From assembly GCF_000372065.1 (NCBI RefSeq), contig NZ_AQVB01000012.1, positions 1 through 64,000 on the forward strand: 64,000 bases of DNA, read 5' to 3'. The stretch comes from Oligella urethralis DSM 7531. GTDB taxonomy: Bacteria; Pseudomonadota; Gammaproteobacteria; Burkholderiales; Burkholderiaceae_B. Below are positions 10,405 through 23,116 of this stretch, piece after piece. Every line of letters begins with the position of its first letter. Positions within the stretch are counted from its first letter, which is position 1. Under the pieces are notes generated by a model. That model had not been told where the DNA came from. It searched no databases and was given only the letters and a program-made list of their open reading frames with translations. A program made the translations under genes and the position numbers.

Positions 10405-11313
10405 TTAAAAAGTCTTGAATAGCTCGTCAAAGTAGGGATACATGCCTGTTGGGTCGAATAATTGCTTAATTTCTAAATCCGCTTCACCCCCGCAAAGCCC
10501 CTCAGCATAGCCCTGTTGCCACTCTGCAGCTGTCCGCAAAAGGCGCTGGAGCGGAGGTATTTTGCGTATTACCAAAGATTGTACCCATAACAAACTACCA
10601 CGATGCCCTAAAAATACCCGAGCGATATTCGGATCGACATGCTTATTGTGTAAGGCATCGAAGCGATATGCATAAGGCCAAATCGGTGCTTCAAGTGCCT
10701 CCCGAATCTGAGTTTGCTGCAACATCTCAAATAACCGTGGAATGGCTTTATGTAAAATGGCAATGTTTAAAGGTGCGGTATCATTTACGCCAAAGCCACC
10801 CACCACCGCCTTATCGCCATTGGCAAAAACCACCTGCATACGCTCTACCCCAGATAAAAAACTAAGTCCAGGACGCATATCATGATAATGAGGATCAGCA
10901 AACCATTGCGCCAAATTAAGCAGTGGCGGCACCCCTCTGAACTGCTCATAACCCTGCTCAAGTAATGTACCCACCAAGGTGGTCGCGGGGGCAAGACAAG
11001 CCTCTTCACTGAAAAAATCAGGCTCCTCCATGGTCTGCGGCAGCTTTAACCACAAGCCGGGGCGACCAATTAAGGCATCAAAGGGTAGCGTGCCATCTAG
11101 CACCAAGGCAATATCATACTGCTCAGCCAAGGCGCGCACATGGTCAAAATCAAGTGCCCGCTCTAATTGCAAACGTGCCTGCGGATAACCATCGCTACTC
11201 TCAGCTAGACTCTCCCATGCCCCATGCACAAAACGTCGGAGCCGATTGCAAAACAAAGACCATGCCTCATCGGCAGCGGCGTTGTGTATTTTTAAAAAAG
11301 AACGTCTATCCAT
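10405..11313 (-). CDS. FAD-binding (PCMH-type) domain-like protein, degenerate
   Basis: A 302-residue protein without a signal peptide. Residues about 60-175 follow the layout of an FAD-binding PCMH domain of glycolate/lactate oxidase relatives: a strand ending in GRPGLWLKLP, ATTLVGTLLEQG, then GVERMQVVFANGDKAVVGG, which resembles the 'leading to a voltage of the ADG' strand pair. The glycine-rich phosphate-binding loop of true members is not apparent and the C-terminal substrate cap is missing. It may be a non-catalytic relative. The gene lies upstream of maeB on the same strand but 133 bases away. Assignment is tentative. Confidence 0.45.
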   Translation of the reverse strand: MDRRSFLKIHNAAADEAWSLFCNRLRRFVHGAWESLAESSDGYPQARLQLERALDFDHVRALAEQYDIALVLDGTLPFDALIGRPGLWLKLPQTMEEPDFFSEEACLAPATTLVGTLLEQGYEQFRGVPPLLNLAQWFADPHYHDMRPGLSFLSGVERMQVVFANGDKAVVGGFGVNDTAPLNIAILHKAIPRLFEMLQQTQIREALEAPIWPYAYRFDALHNKHVDPNIARVFLGHRGSLLWVQSLVIRKIPPLQRLLRTAAEWQQGYAEGLCGGEADLEIKQLFDPTGMYPYFDELFKTF

Positions 11314-11448
11314 AAGCTAGCACATGCAAATTTTAAACTGTGTCTCTCCATAGCAAAGCAGGCAATCGAACAAGTATAATGGTAAAACTTTTTGCTATCT
11401 AATCATATTGGCTTAGTCCAGCTATTTTTATATCAGGCATTGATATCT

Positions 11449-12612
11449 ATGTTTAAACCAGCTAATCGTGTTGCAGAATCGGTCACTTTCCATGCTGTTG
11501 AGTTTGCCAAAAAGGCACAAGCATTACGTGAAGCCGGCCGTGATATTATCAGTTTAAGTATCGGCGAGCCCGATTTTACCGCACCACCACTGGTGTGCGA
11601 GACGCTTATCAAGGCCACAGAAAATGGTCTCAGTGGCTACAGCGCAACCCTAGGCTTAGAGCCTCTACGTCTCTGCATTGCCGATTATTATAATGAGCAA
11701 TTCGGCAGCAATATTAGCCACCAACAAGTGATTATCACAACTGGGGCCTCTGGGGCTTTATTACTGGCGGCTCAGACCCTATTAAATCCAGGGGATGAGG
11801 TCTTAATGCCCGATCCCTATTATCCAGCTAATTTTAATTTTATCTTGACCGCTGGTGCCACAACTAAACTCATCCCTTGCACGCCAGAGAATCGCTTTCA
11901 GCTATCGGCTGAGAATATCAAAGCCAATTGGGGACCTAAAACACGTGCAGTCTTAATTGCCTCACCGAGCAACCCGACCGGCACCAGCATCACTGAAGAA
12001 GAGCTAGCTAAAATCTGCGCTACCGTGAAGTCACTCGGTGGTATTGTGATTTTAGATGAGATTTACTTAGGTTTAAGCTATGACCATCAGGCTAAATCAG
12101 GGCTTGCACACGACCCAGAAATTGTGGTGATTAATAGCTTTTCCAAGTTTTTTAACATGACCGGTTGGCGTCTAGGCTGGATTATTGCTCCAGAGCATTT
12201 GGTGCCAGCCTTTGAAAAAATCTCCAGTAGTTTGACGATTTGTGCTCCTACCCTCGCCCAACATGCGGCTATTTCATGCTTTGCTCCAGAGTCCATGGCG
12301 ATTTATGAAAAAAGACGTGCCGCCTTTAAAGAGCGTCGTGATTACTTACTACCTGAATTGGCGCGCTTAGGCATTGAGGTCCCAGTAAAACCAGATGGGG
12401 CGTTTTATATTTATTGCGATATTAGTAAATTTAGTGATAATAGCGTTGATTTTGCCAACCAACTATTAGAAAAAGCGGGTATTGCCACGGTACCGGGACT
12501 AGATTTTGGTCCTGCCCATGCGAAGAAAATGCTCCGTCTTTCTTATGCCACCGGCATTGAGCAATTAAAAATCGCAGTACAACGATTAGAGGATTTTTTA
12601 GGTGAAATATAA
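11449..12612 (+). CDS. Class I/II pyridoxal-phosphate aminotransferase
   Basis: A 387-residue fold-type I aminotransferase. The Schiff-base lysine is K233 in [16 protein letters not shown], and the C-terminal carboxylate-binding arginine is in MLRLSYA. SIGEPDF near the N-terminus and SPSNPTG are also typical. The ATG at 11449 is preferred over an in-frame upstream start, because the family begins shortly before this point. The closest type is aspartate/branched-chain-like aminotransferases of subgroup I, but the substrate cannot be read from sequence. It overlaps ubiD by 11 bases, so the two are co-transcribed. Confidence 0.88.
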   Translation: MFKPANRVAESVTFHAVEFAKKAQALREAGRDIISLSIGEPDFTAPPLVCETLIKATENGLSGYSATLGLEPLRLCIADYYNEQFGSNISHQQVIITTGASGALLLAAQTLLNPGDEVLMPDPYYPANFNFILTAGATTKLIPCTPENRFQLSAENIKANWGPKTRAVLIASPSNPTGTSITEEELAKICATVKSLGGIVILDEIYLGLSYDHQAKSGLAHDPEIVVINSFSKFFNMTGWRLGWIIAPEHLVPAFEKISSSLTICAPTLAQHAAISCFAPESMAIYEKRRAAFKERRDYLLPELARLGIEVPVKPDGAFYIYCDISKFSDNSVDFANQLLEKAGIATVPGLDFGPAHAKKMLRLSYATGIEQLKIAVQRLEDFLGEI

Positions 12613-14155
12613 GGATCTCAGAGATTTTCTCCAACAATTAAAGCAACGCGGACAATTAAAAGCTATCGATATTGCCATTTCCACCGACTTGGAAATGACC
12701 GAGATCAGTGACCGTGTGTTGCGTGCTGAGGGTCCTGCCCTGCTATTTAATTACGCCCAGCACCAGGGACAAAAAGCCTCCATGCCGGTCTTGACCAATC
12801 TGTTCGGCACCCCTGAACGCGTTGCGTGGGGAATGGGGGCCGAAGATATTTCAGCCTTAACAGAAGTCGGTGAGTTGCTAGCTGAATTGCGTGAACCGCA
12901 ACCACCACGCGGCCTTAAGGACGCATTTTCAAAGGTCTCCATGCTAAAGTCGGCGCTGTGGGATATGGCACCTAGGGTTCAACGCTCTGCACCTTGTCAG
13001 GAGATTGTACTAGAGGGCGATGCCGTGGATTTAAACCAGCTGCCGATTCAGACCTGCTGGCCTGGTGATGTCGCACCCTTAATCACATGGGGTTTAGTGA
13101 TTACCAAGGGGCCTCATGCAAAGCGTCAAAATCTCGGTATTTATCGACAGCAATTACTAGGACCTAATAAGCTAATTATGCGTTGGTTGTCGCATCGCGG
13201 CGGTGCCTTGGACTTTCGCGATCATGCGCTTGCCAATCCTGGCAAGCCCTTTCCAATCAGCGTTGCCCTAGGAGCGGATCCAGCCACCATCTTGGGCGCA
13301 GTGACACCCGTGCCAGACAGCTTATCAGAATATCAATTTGCTGGCCTACTCAGAGGCTCACGCACCGAGTTAGTTAAGTCGATCGGCAATGAGCTACAAG
13401 TGCCCGCTAGTGCCGAAATTGTCCTTGAAGGCCATATATTGCCAAGCAACCATCCTGCTGCCATTGCCCCACAACTAAGTGAGGAAATGCCGCCTATGCC
13501 GGGGGGCTTCTTAGCCAATTATGAGCTGGCCTTAGAGGGACCTTATGGCGATCATACCGGCTACTATAATGAGCAGGACTGGTTCCCAGTATTTACCGTG
13601 GAGCGCATTACCATGCGCAAAAACCCCATTTACCACAGTACCTACACAGGCAAACCACCTGATGAACCAGCCGTTTTAGGCGTAGCACTGAATGAGGTAT
13701 TTGTGCCGCTGCTACGTAAGCAATTACCCGAAATCGTGGATTTCTATCTACCACCCGAGGGTTGTAGTTATCGCATGGCAGTGGTGTCCATCCGCAAGCA
13801 ATATGCTGGCCATGCCAAGCGCGTGATGTTTGGTGTGTGGAGTATTTTGCGTCAATTTATGTACACGAAATTTATCGTGGTAGTGGATGAAGATGTCAAT
13901 ACCCGTGACTGGAAAGAGGTCATCTGGGCCATGACCACACGCATGGATCCAGCCCGTGATACGTTGTTAGTAGAAAATACCCCTATTGATTATCTGGACT
14001 TTGCCTCCCCCGTATCCGGTCTTGGGGGTAAAATGGGCATGGACGCCACCAACAAATGGCCCAGTGAAACCGATAGAGAATGGGGTATTCCCATCACCAT
14101 GAAGTCCGAGGTCAAGCAGCGCGTCGATGCTTTGTGGCAGCAGCTAGGTTTTTAA
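12602..14155 (+). CDS. ubiD: 4-hydroxy-3-polyprenylbenzoate decarboxylase
   Basis: Removes the carboxylate from 4-hydroxy-3-polyprenylbenzoate during ubiquinone synthesis, using prenylated FMN made by UbiX. The 517-residue length fits bacterial UbiD. Characteristic segments include [16 protein letters not shown], the [13 protein letters not shown] region and the E-rich [19 protein letters not shown]. The start overlaps the end of the aminotransferase gene, implying translational coupling. No ubiX gene is in the window. Confidence 0.95.
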   Translation: MKYKDLRDFLQQLKQRGQLKAIDIAISTDLEMTEISDRVLRAEGPALLFNYAQHQGQKASMPVLTNLFGTPERVAWGMGAEDISALTEVGELLAELREPQPPRGLKDAFSKVSMLKSALWDMAPRVQRSAPCQEIVLEGDAVDLNQLPIQTCWPGDVAPLITWGLVITKGPHAKRQNLGIYRQQLLGPNKLIMRWLSHRGGALDFRDHALANPGKPFPISVALGADPATILGAVTPVPDSLSEYQFAGLLRGSRTELVKSIGNELQVPASAEIVLEGHILPSNHPAAIAPQLSEEMPPMPGGFLANYELALEGPYGDHTGYYNEQDWFPVFTVERITMRKNPIYHSTYTGKPPDEPAVLGVALNEVFVPLLRKQLPEIVDFYLPPEGCSYRMAVVSIRKQYAGHAKRVMFGVWSILRQFMYTKFIVVVDEDVNTRDWKEVIWAMTTRMDPARDTLLVENTPIDYLDFASPVSGLGGKMGMDATNKWPSETDREWGIPITMKSEVKQRVDALWQQLGF

Positions 14156-14214
14156 TTTATTTTATTAAAAACAAAGCCTTAGCTCACATAGCGGCGCAGT
14201 ATAAATTAAAATAT

Positions 14215-14248
14215 AGCGCTTAACTCCTGATTTTCAGGCATAAGCGCT
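14215..14248 (+). terminator. Hairpin after ubiD
   Basis: The outer arms AGCGCTTA and TAAGCGCT (14215-14222, 14241-14248) and inner arms CCTGA/TCAGG form a stem with a mismatch. The following bases TTAATACTTT are only weakly T-rich, so this is a likely but not strong terminator. Confidence 0.5.
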
Positions 14249-14320
14249 TTAATACTTTGCGCGCCAAAATACATATTCACTGACATCATCTTCACCTAAG
14301 AAGCGACGATTTTTATATAC

Positions 14321-15721
14321 ATGAAAGCACCTGAATTATTACTACCTGCTGGCGGCTTAGAACGCATGCGTGCTGCCTATGATTACGGCGCAGATGCCGT
14401 CTATGCCGGTAGCCCGCGCTACTCCTTGCGTGTGCGTAATAACGAATTCGCCAAACTAACTGTGTTAGAGCAGGCGATTACTGAGGCCCATCAACGCAAT
14501 AAAAAGTTCTACCTGACGGTTAACACCTTACCGCACAACAACAAACTAAAGACTTTTTTAAGTGATATGGAGCCGCTGATTGCGATGCGGCCTGATGCGC
14601 TGATTATGGCAGATCCTGGCTTAATTATGATGGTGCGTGAGCGTTGGCCAGACATGCCAATTCACTTGTCAGTGCAAGCCAATACCACCAATTACTGGGG
14701 TGTACGCTTCTGGCAAAGCGTCGGTATTGAACGCATTATTTTATCGCGCGAACTTTCAATTAAGGAAATCGCTGAGATCCGCCAGGAAGTACCTGATATG
14801 GAGCTTGAGGTTTTTGTGCATGGCGCCCTCTGCATCGCCTACTCCGGTCGTTGCTTATTGTCAGGTTATTTTAACCATCGCGATCCGAACCAAGGCACCT
14901 GTACCAATGCTTGTCGTTGGAACTACACGGTCTATGATTCAGCTGAGGATCATAGCGGCACGCCTGAACCCGCCCTATTACAAGGCTTTAACTTCGAACA
15001 AGCCAAAGAGGAGGCCGACAGCCTCTTTGAGGGAATTAATGGCCAACAACGTCACCCCTTAGCTGATAAGGTGTATTTCATCGAAGAAACCAATCGTCCC
15101 GGCTCCTATATGCCGATTATGGAGGACGAGCATGGCACCTATATCATGAACTCTAAGGATTTACGAGCGATTGAATCAGTTGCCAAACTGGCGGAAATCG
15201 GTGTCGACTCACTGAAAATTGAGGGACGCACCAAGTCTGTTTACTACGTCGCCAGAGCAGCACAAAGTTATCGCCGTGCGATTGATGATGCAGTTGCGGG
15301 TAGACCGTTTGATTACAGCTTATTAGCTGATCTCGAAGGTCTGGCTAATCGCGGCTACACCAGTGGCTTTCTAGAGCGACACCAAACGCAAGATTATCAA
15401 AACTACCTAAGCGGTCACTCCATCTCAAAACGCAGTCAGTTTGTCGGTCAGGTCACTGACATTGATGAAAATGGCTGGGCCATGATTGATGTCAAAAACC
15501 ACTTCAGAGTGGGTGATGAAATTGAGATTATCCATCCAAGCGGCAATAAAACGGTACGTTTGGAGCAAATGCTACGCAATGGTGAGCCTACTGAGGTGGC
15601 CGCCGGTAGTGGTATTTTTGTGCAAATCCCTAATATGCAAGGCATGGACAATGCCTTAATCGCCCGCATCCTACCGGATGAAGCTCGACGTGAGGCCCAA
15701 GTTGAGACGCTAAGCAATTAA
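14321..15721 (+). CDS. trhP: tRNA 5-hydroxyuridine synthesis protein (U32 family)
   Basis: A 466-residue member of the peptidase U32 family (YegQ/TrhP), which takes part in prephenate-dependent 5-hydroxylation of uridine 34 in tRNAs. The family signature is E.FVHGALCIAYSGRCLLSGY at about residues 166-187, followed by a cysteine-rich CTNACRWNY probably binding an iron-sulfur cluster. The N-terminus LLLPAGGLERMRAAYDYGADAVYAG is a typical barrel start. The gene stands alone and ends at a strong hairpin. Despite its historic name it is probably not a protease. Confidence 0.9.
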   Translation: MKAPELLLPAGGLERMRAAYDYGADAVYAGSPRYSLRVRNNEFAKLTVLEQAITEAHQRNKKFYLTVNTLPHNNKLKTFLSDMEPLIAMRPDALIMADPGLIMMVRERWPDMPIHLSVQANTTNYWGVRFWQSVGIERIILSRELSIKEIAEIRQEVPDMELEVFVHGALCIAYSGRCLLSGYFNHRDPNQGTCTNACRWNYTVYDSAEDHSGTPEPALLQGFNFEQAKEEADSLFEGINGQQRHPLADKVYFIEETNRPGSYMPIMEDEHGTYIMNSKDLRAIESVAKLAEIGVDSLKIEGRTKSVYYVARAAQSYRRAIDDAVAGRPFDYSLLADLEGLANRGYTSGFLERHQTQDYQNYLSGHSISKRSQFVGQVTDIDENGWAMIDVKNHFRVGDEIEIIHPSGNKTVRLEQMLRNGEPTEVAAGSGIFVQIPNMQGMDNALIARILPDEARREAQVETLSN

Positions 15722-15740
15722 GGCACTAAGCGCTATCATA

Positions 15741-15781
15741 AAAAAATGGCAGTGGATTCAATTTTCCAACTGCCATTTTTT
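15741..15781. terminator. Bidirectional terminator trhP/YqjK-like
   Basis: A 13-bp stem (15741-15753 with 15769-15781) has six A at its left and six T at its right end. It gives a U tract in both directions and serves trhP on the plus strand and the 15802-16332 gene on the minus strand. Confidence 0.9.
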
Positions 15782-15801
15782 ATGCCTAACAGCCTTGGTG
15801 T

Positions 15802-16332
15802 TTAGCTACGACGACGCAGCAGTCTGCGTCTAACACGCTGTCTTTGCGCTGGACTGTCTGGGCGAGTGCCTTGGACAGCTCGTTCTGCAGCGTCCAGATA
15901 AAGCGCCTCATCCTCAGCCTTCAACGGCATCGAATGCGCCCGCACACGTGGCCCCGTCAATGGTGTCTTACGCGCAGCCTCACGTCGAATAGCACGCTTG
16001 CGACTGTTGACAAACCAGGCTGCCAAGCCAAACGCTAAAGGACGCCATAAAGACGAGCGCGTACGCTTAACCCCCTGTCTTAATAATTGCGCCACTGCCC
16101 AACTAATCGCCGGATGACGATCAACATAAGCAAACAAACGGCTAGCGCTGCGGCTTTGGTCAAATCGCTCGACGGCGCCTTCAAACAGGTTGTTTTTGAT
16201 TGTGGATGGCTTAACATCATAGATCAAGCGCTGACCCTGTAAACCGATCAACTCACGCTCGGCATAAATTTTAGCCATTAAGAGCGCTTTACGCTTATCC
16301 GGCTGCTGAGATTTTTTTACCTGATTCGTCAT
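15802..16332 (-). CDS. Small basic membrane-associated protein, YqjK position
   Basis: A 176-residue, very basic protein of unknown function. It has no enzyme motif. A short hydrophobic stretch (LWRPLAFGLAAWFV) lies in the middle, and the C-terminus is arginine-rich (RVRRRLLRRRS). The start at 16332 follows GGGAGG and lies one base after the stop of the YqjE-like gene, so the two are coupled. Its place behind yqjE matches yqjK in enterobacteria, but similarity is by position and composition only. Confidence 0.6.
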   Translation of the reverse strand: MTNQVKKSQQPDKRKALLMAKIYAERELIGLQGQRLIYDVKPSTIKNNLFEGAVERFDQSRSASRLFAYVDRHPAISWAVAQLLRQGVKRTRSSLWRPLAFGLAAWFVNSRKRAIRREAARKTPLTGPRVRAHSMPLKAEDEALYLDAAERAVQGTRPDSPAQRQRVRRRLLRRRS

Positions 16333-16333
16333 C

Positions 16334-16765
16334 TTAAACCTCCCTTGACCCTGCACTTGTATCCGAGCGGGATGCCGCAGGACTAAATGGCGGTGCCGTC
16401 AGCATCTCCCCCTTAAGCTTAGCCGCATCATCTTTAAGCACTTGCACACTTGCCGCAAAGGGTTTGCTGTCCGTAAATAACGCTTTTAATTTGGCGATAC
16501 AAGCTAAGGCCAACACTGCATAGAGCACTGTCACACCACCGACGACGGCATAACGATAAGGACTATCCCATAACAGCATCAATGCTAAAAAGGACAACCC
16601 CAAGAGAAAAAACATGCCTAAAATTGCCGCTGCCACACCAAACACCACAGCACTTACAAAACGCTTGCGCTCCTCAACCAGCTCGAGCCCAAATAACTCC
16701 GCTCGATTACTTAGGGTGGCGGCGATCGTATTAACTAAATCTTTTGAATCCTGAGCTAAGGACAT
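16334..16765 (-). CDS. yqjE: YqjE-family inner membrane protein
   Basis: A 143-residue protein with an N-terminal amphipathic helix (LSNRAELFGLELVEERKR) followed by two long hydrophobic segments, about residues 37-70 and 75-95. This is the arrangement of the YqjE family, which databases also label 'phage holin' without evidence of lysis activity. It is translationally coupled to the downstream basic protein and follows the YqjD-like gene. A role in the cell envelope or in membrane-ribosome association is possible; none is established here. Confidence 0.75.
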   Translation of the reverse strand: MSLAQDSKDLVNTIAATLSNRAELFGLELVEERKRFVSAVVFGVAAAILGMFFLLGLSFLALMLLWDSPYRYAVVGGVTVLYAVLALACIAKLKALFTDSKPFAASVQVLKDDAAKLKGEMLTAPPFSPAASRSDTSAGSREV

Positions 16766-16795
16766 AATGACTCACCTTTTATTAAACACTAAAAA

Positions 16796-16839
16796 GGCGC
16801 TAAGGCTATCTAGAAACACCTAGACTTAGCACTAGCGCC
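16796..16839 (-). terminator. Terminator after yqjD-like gene
   Basis: The stem GGCGCTA/TAGCGCC (16796-16802, 16833-16839) has a further inner pairing TCTAG/CTAGA. On the minus strand it is followed by five T (16795-16791). It lies between the yqjD-like and yqjE genes, so some transcripts probably end before yqjE. Confidence 0.7.
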
Positions 16840-16903
16840 AATTTAGCTATCTACGGGAATCTATTTAAATTGCTAAAATAAAAGCTAATAACAACTAAAA
16901 AGA

Positions 16904-17407
16904 TTAGCGACGACCAATAATAACGCCTAATAATAAAGCAGCAACACTGGCAATACCGATGGTAGTCCAAGGGTTTTGGTGTACATAATCATCTGCCTCT
17001 TCGGCAAATTGATGACCACGGTCCACCATATCATCTCTAAACTCAAGCGCGCTGTCGTACATATCGTCGACATAGTCATGACCTTGCTCATATAGTCTGG
17101 CGGCAGTGCGTTTACCCTTGCTATAGTGGCGCTCGGCCCAGTCCTTACCCTGGTCAACCAGCTCTTTACCTTGGTCGACAATGCTATCCTTGGCATCTTC
17201 AAAACTACCGTAAGCTGCTTCTAGTGTTTCACGTGCTTTAGCTCGTAGCTCCTTAGCTTTGGCTTCATTTGCAGATTTGGCTTCACCAAGAATCTTTTCC
17301 GCATCCTTAATCGCAGCTTGTAAGCTTTCTAATAATTCTTCTTCTGTTTGTTGAACCGTGTCTTTGATATTTTCAATATTCTTTTTCGCATTATTTGTAG
17401 TGGCCAT
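16904..17407 (-). CDS. yqjD: DUF883 (YqjD/ElaB-type) membrane-anchored protein
   Basis: A 167-residue protein: a long, charged, helical N-terminal part (about residues 5-130, rich in E, K, A and D) and a single C-terminal membrane segment ending GIASVAALLLGVIIGRR. This is the C-tail-anchored layout of DUF883 proteins. The Escherichia coli members ElaB and YqjD bind the membrane and, for YqjD, ribosomes in stationary phase. The start at 17407 is supported by GGAGAG; an upstream in-frame start is less likely. Repeats such as VDQGKELVDQGKDWAE suggest an extended coiled rod. Confidence 0.85.
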   Translation of the reverse strand: MATTNNAKKNIENIKDTVQQTEEELLESLQAAIKDAEKILGEAKSANEAKAKELRAKARETLEAAYGSFEDAKDSIVDQGKELVDQGKDWAERHYSKGKRTAARLYEQGHDYVDDMYDSALEFRDDMVDRGHQFAEEADDYVHQNPWTTIGIASVAALLLGVIIGRR

Positions 17408-17551
17408 TTTACTCTCCTTCAATCAGTTTAATGTTAAATGACTATAACTATGTTTTAACGCAAAACAGTTGCTATCATCAAGCAAAGAGTTAAATTATTA
17501 CCCTTAGCAATATTTGCTGACAAGAACCGAATATCAATGGTATAGGCTCGT

Positions 17552-18187
17552 TTAATCCTTTTGTCGAGTCCCGAAAATACGATCACCAGCATCACCCAGG
17601 CCTGGCAGAATATAGTTATTCGCATCTAAGCCCTCATCAATGGCAGCGGTATAAATTTGCACATCAGGATGCTTAGAAAGCACGGCATCAATACCTTTGG
17701 GTGCAGCCGTTAGCACCAAGGCACGCACTTCCCTACAACCGGCTTGCTTTAGCATATCGATAGTCGCCACCATGGAGCCACCCGTTGCTAACATCGGATC
17801 AATAATAATTGCCAAACGCTGGTCTAAATCATCAACCAATTTTTTTAAATAAGTCGCTGCTTCAAACGTTTTTTCATCACGGGCAATCCCCACCGCACTC
17901 ACCTTGGCACCGGGAATTAAGGTTAATACGCCCTCTAACATACCAATACCCGCACGTAAAATTGGCACCACCGTGACTTTTTTCCCGCTCAGCTTTTGTA
18001 CCTTAACCGGACCACACCAACCCTGCACCTCATGCTCTTCCAAGGCAAAATCCTTAGTCGCCTCATAGGTTAACAAAGTGGTTACCTCGCCTGCCAACTC
18101 CCTAAAACTCTTAGTACTTAAATTAATCTCGCGCATCAAACCGAGTTTGTGTTGCACTAAAGGATGCTTAACCTCATGAATAGCCAT
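17552..18187 (-). CDS. upp: Uracil phosphoribosyltransferase
   Basis: Converts uracil and PRPP to UMP in pyrimidine salvage. The protein has 211 residues with start ATG at 18187 preceded by GGAGAT; the frame extends upstream but without family similarity. The PRPP-binding motif [12 protein letters not shown] lies near residue 130 and the uracil-binding end is [16 protein letters not shown]. It is divergent from queA and no uraA permease is next to it. Confidence 0.96.
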   Translation of the reverse strand: MAIHEVKHPLVQHKLGLMREINLSTKSFRELAGEVTTLLTYEATKDFALEEHEVQGWCGPVKVQKLSGKKVTVVPILRAGIGMLEGVLTLIPGAKVSAVGIARDEKTFEAATYLKKLVDDLDQRLAIIIDPMLATGGSMVATIDMLKQAGCREVRALVLTAAPKGIDAVLSKHPDVQIYTAAIDEGLDANNYILPGLGDAGDRIFGTRQKD

Positions 18188-18390
18188 AAAATCTCCGCAA
18201 AATTGGGGGGGTGTGTTAATTTTTTTGTTAAGGCTTAGTCTATCAAAAAAAGACACACTTTCTCATCTCTGTGATAATTTTTTTGCTACGCGGAGAGCGT
18301 TAATAATCACACTAAATCGCTGACATTCGCAGTAGAAACGTTATCAAGCACAGCTAGGCCTTATAATTGCTTTTTAGCTCTCAGAAAGAT

Positions 18391-20636
<2,246 letters not shown>

Positions 20637-20733
20637 GACAAGAAAAGGCTACAATGATCGGTTAAAATCTAGAGCCATTTTATTTTTAACAACCATTTAA
20701 AAATTTCTCAACTAAGGAAATTTGGAGAGTTTT

Positions 20734-21072
20734 ATGAACTTAGTCGATTTACTAAGCGCCAGCCTAGCCCAACAAGAAAGTGCCGGCTTGATGGGCTTTT
20801 TACCCATTATTTTGATGTTTGTGGTGTTGTATTTCTTAATGATCCGCCCACAAATGAAGCGTCAAAAAGAGCACAAAAACATGGTTGACAATCTAACAGT
20901 CGGCACCGAAGTTGTGACTGCCGGTGGTTTGGTAGGTCGCATTAACCGCATCACAGATTCTGGTTACATCGCATTAGAAGTCGCAGACTTAGCTTCAAAG
21001 CCGGTTGAGATCATGGTGCAGCGTCAAGCAGTAACCGCCGTCTTACCTAAAGACACCATTAGAAGTTTATAA
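20734..21072 (+). CDS. yajC: Sec translocon accessory protein YajC
   Basis: A 112-residue inner-membrane partner of SecDF. A single membrane segment (FLPIILMFVVLYFLMIRPQ, about residues 20-38) is followed by the basic cytoplasmic domain beginning MKRQKEHKNMVDNL and GTEVVTAGGLVGRI. The ATG at 20734 has GGAGAG at ideal distance. A small stem-loop (21095-21101 with 21111-21117) lies between yajC and secD and may reduce read-through. Confidence 0.95.
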   Translation: MNLVDLLSASLAQQESAGLMGFLPIILMFVVLYFLMIRPQMKRQKEHKNMVDNLTVGTEVVTAGGLVGRINRITDSGYIALEVADLASKPVEIMVQRQAVTAVLPKDTIRSL

Positions 21073-21153
21073 TTTCTTTTGCTAATTTAGCCTTTACCCG
21101 CCCTTAAAAAGCGGGTAATTGCATTTCTCTCACGCACTCTAAAGACCTTCGGC

Positions 21154-23088
21154 ATGAATCGTTACCCTCTATGGAAATACCTTATCGTTCTGGTGGCATT
21201 ATTACTGGGCATACTGTATACCTTACCTAATTTTTTTGGTGAGTCGCCAGCAGTTCAAGTTACCAGCACCAATGTCACACGCAAAGTCGATGAAAACACC
21301 TTAAGACAAATTGAAAACTTACTAGCTCAGGAGCAAATACCCTACACTGGGGCCTATTATTCCATGAGTAATTCAATTGGTAATGTCCGTGTTCGCTTTG
21401 CCACGCCCGATCTTCAATTAAAAGCCAAGGACGTTATTGAAAAGGCCTTGATCCGCAATCCAGAAGAGCCAGAATACACCGTAGCGCTGAATCTTTTATC
21501 TGATTCTCCCGACTGGCTGACAGCGCTCAATGCACGCCCCATGTTCTTAGGTTTGGATTTGCGTGGTGGTGTACATTTCCTCTTACAAGTGGATATGGAT
21601 GGGGCCTTGGAGTCGCGTTATGACACCCTCAGCAACGATGTACGTAATAACTTACGCACACGCGGTATTGATACTCAGCAAGTTAGCCGCGAAGGCTCTT
21701 CGATTCAGGCCCTCTTTGCTTCTGCCGCAGCGCGCGATCAAGCCTTAGGCCAATTGCGCACGATGATGCCTGAATTAAGCTTTAGTACATCGGATAGAGG
21801 CAGCCAGTATTTACTGATTGGCGAAATTAATGAAAGCGAAATTATCCGCATTCAAGAAACGGCGCTTAGACAAAATATCATCACTCTACACAATCGTATT
21901 AATGAGTTAGGGGTAGCTGAGCCGGTAATTCAACAACAGGGTAATGACCGTATTGTGGTGCAGCTACCGGGTATTCAGGATGTAGCGCGCGCCAAAGAGA
22001 TTCTCGGTCGTACCGCCACGCTACAACTGCGTATGGTAGAGGATTCACCCACGGCGCTAGCAGCCATTGCCGCAGGCACGGTACCTTTTGGGATGGAGGC
22101 CTTTAAAGACACCGACGGTCAGACAATCTTACTCCGTCGTCAAGTGCTCTTAACCGGTGAAAACCTAAAAGACGCTACCGCCGGTCGTAATCCTCAATCT
22201 CAACAGCCGACAGTTAATTTAAGTTTGGATGATAATGGCGCCCGTATTTTCCGCGAAACGACACGCAACAATATTGGTAAGCGCATTGCCATTGTGCTGT
22301 TTGAAAATAACCGCGGACAGGTAGTCACAGCGCCTGTGATTCGTTCCGAAATCCCTAACGGTCAAGTCGAGATCTCTGGCTCCATGAGTTTGACCGAAGC
22401 CGCTGACACCGCCCTACTACTACGTGCTGGTTCATTAGCAGCGCCCATGTCGATTATTGAAGAGCGTACCATTGGTCCAAGTTTAGGTGCCGAAAATATT
22501 GAAAAAGGTTTCAAATCGACACTTTGGGGCTTTGTGGCGATTGCTATTTTCATGATTATTTACTATCACCTATTTGGTCTTTTCTCGACCTTAGGGCTAG
22601 TATTTAACGTGGTTTTATTGCTCGCTTTATTATCACTACTACAAGCCACACTGACCCTCCCAGGGATTGCAGCAATTGCCCTAACCCTCGGTATGGCGAT
22701 TGACGCTAACGTGCTGATTAATGAACGTATCCGCGAGGAGCTGCGTCACGGGGCCACACCGCAACAAGCCATTAATATTGGTTTTGACAGAGCTTGGGGT
22801 ACGATTTTTGACTCCAACTTAACCTCTCTCATTGTGGGTATTGCGCTCTTGGCATTTAGTGGTCCAGGCCCGATCCGCGGCTTTGCTATCGTCCATTGTT
22901 TGGGGATCTTGACGTCAATGTTCTCCTCTGTGGTCGGTGTGCGTGCCTTGGTTAATCTCTGGTACGGCGGTCGTCGTGGTGTGAAAAAACTAGCTATCGG
23001 TACGGTTTGGCGTGATGACAATTACTTAAGCAACAAGCCACACAACAAATCCGCACAAGCTAGTGATAGCAAGCCAAACAAAGCTTAA
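21154..23088 (+). CDS. secD: Protein translocase subunit SecD
   Basis: Proton-driven RND-type subunit that helps pull proteins through SecYEG. The 644 residues comprise one N-terminal membrane segment (LIVLVALLLGILYTLPNFF), a large periplasmic domain with the D1 motif GLDLRGGVHFLLQVD, and five C-terminal membrane segments. The fourth of these carries GMAIDANVLINERIREE, including the conserved acidic residue for proton movement. It is followed by secF after 28 bases. Confidence 0.97.
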   Translation: MNRYPLWKYLIVLVALLLGILYTLPNFFGESPAVQVTSTNVTRKVDENTLRQIENLLAQEQIPYTGAYYSMSNSIGNVRVRFATPDLQLKAKDVIEKALIRNPEEPEYTVALNLLSDSPDWLTALNARPMFLGLDLRGGVHFLLQVDMDGALESRYDTLSNDVRNNLRTRGIDTQQVSREGSSIQALFASAAARDQALGQLRTMMPELSFSTSDRGSQYLLIGEINESEIIRIQETALRQNIITLHNRINELGVAEPVIQQQGNDRIVVQLPGIQDVARAKEILGRTATLQLRMVEDSPTALAAIAAGTVPFGMEAFKDTDGQTILLRRQVLLTGENLKDATAGRNPQSQQPTVNLSLDDNGARIFRETTRNNIGKRIAIVLFENNRGQVVTAPVIRSEIPNGQVEISGSMSLTEAADTALLLRAGSLAAPMSIIEERTIGPSLGAENIEKGFKSTLWGFVAIAIFMIIYYHLFGLFSTLGLVFNVVLLLALLSLLQATLTLPGIAAIALTLGMAIDANVLINERIREELRHGATPQQAINIGFDRAWGTIFDSNLTSLIVGIALLAFSGPGPIRGFAIVHCLGILTSMFSSVVGVRALVNLWYGGRRGVKKLAIGTVWRDDNYLSNKPHNKSAQASDSKPNKA

Positions 23089-23116
23089 TTAAGCGCGCAT
23101 ATAGGATGTATTAATT

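Noticed and set aside
16334-16765. Prophage holin
   Set aside because: The YqjE family is sometimes labelled phage holin, but there are no phage genes here and the neighbours are the YqjD-like and YqjK-position genes.
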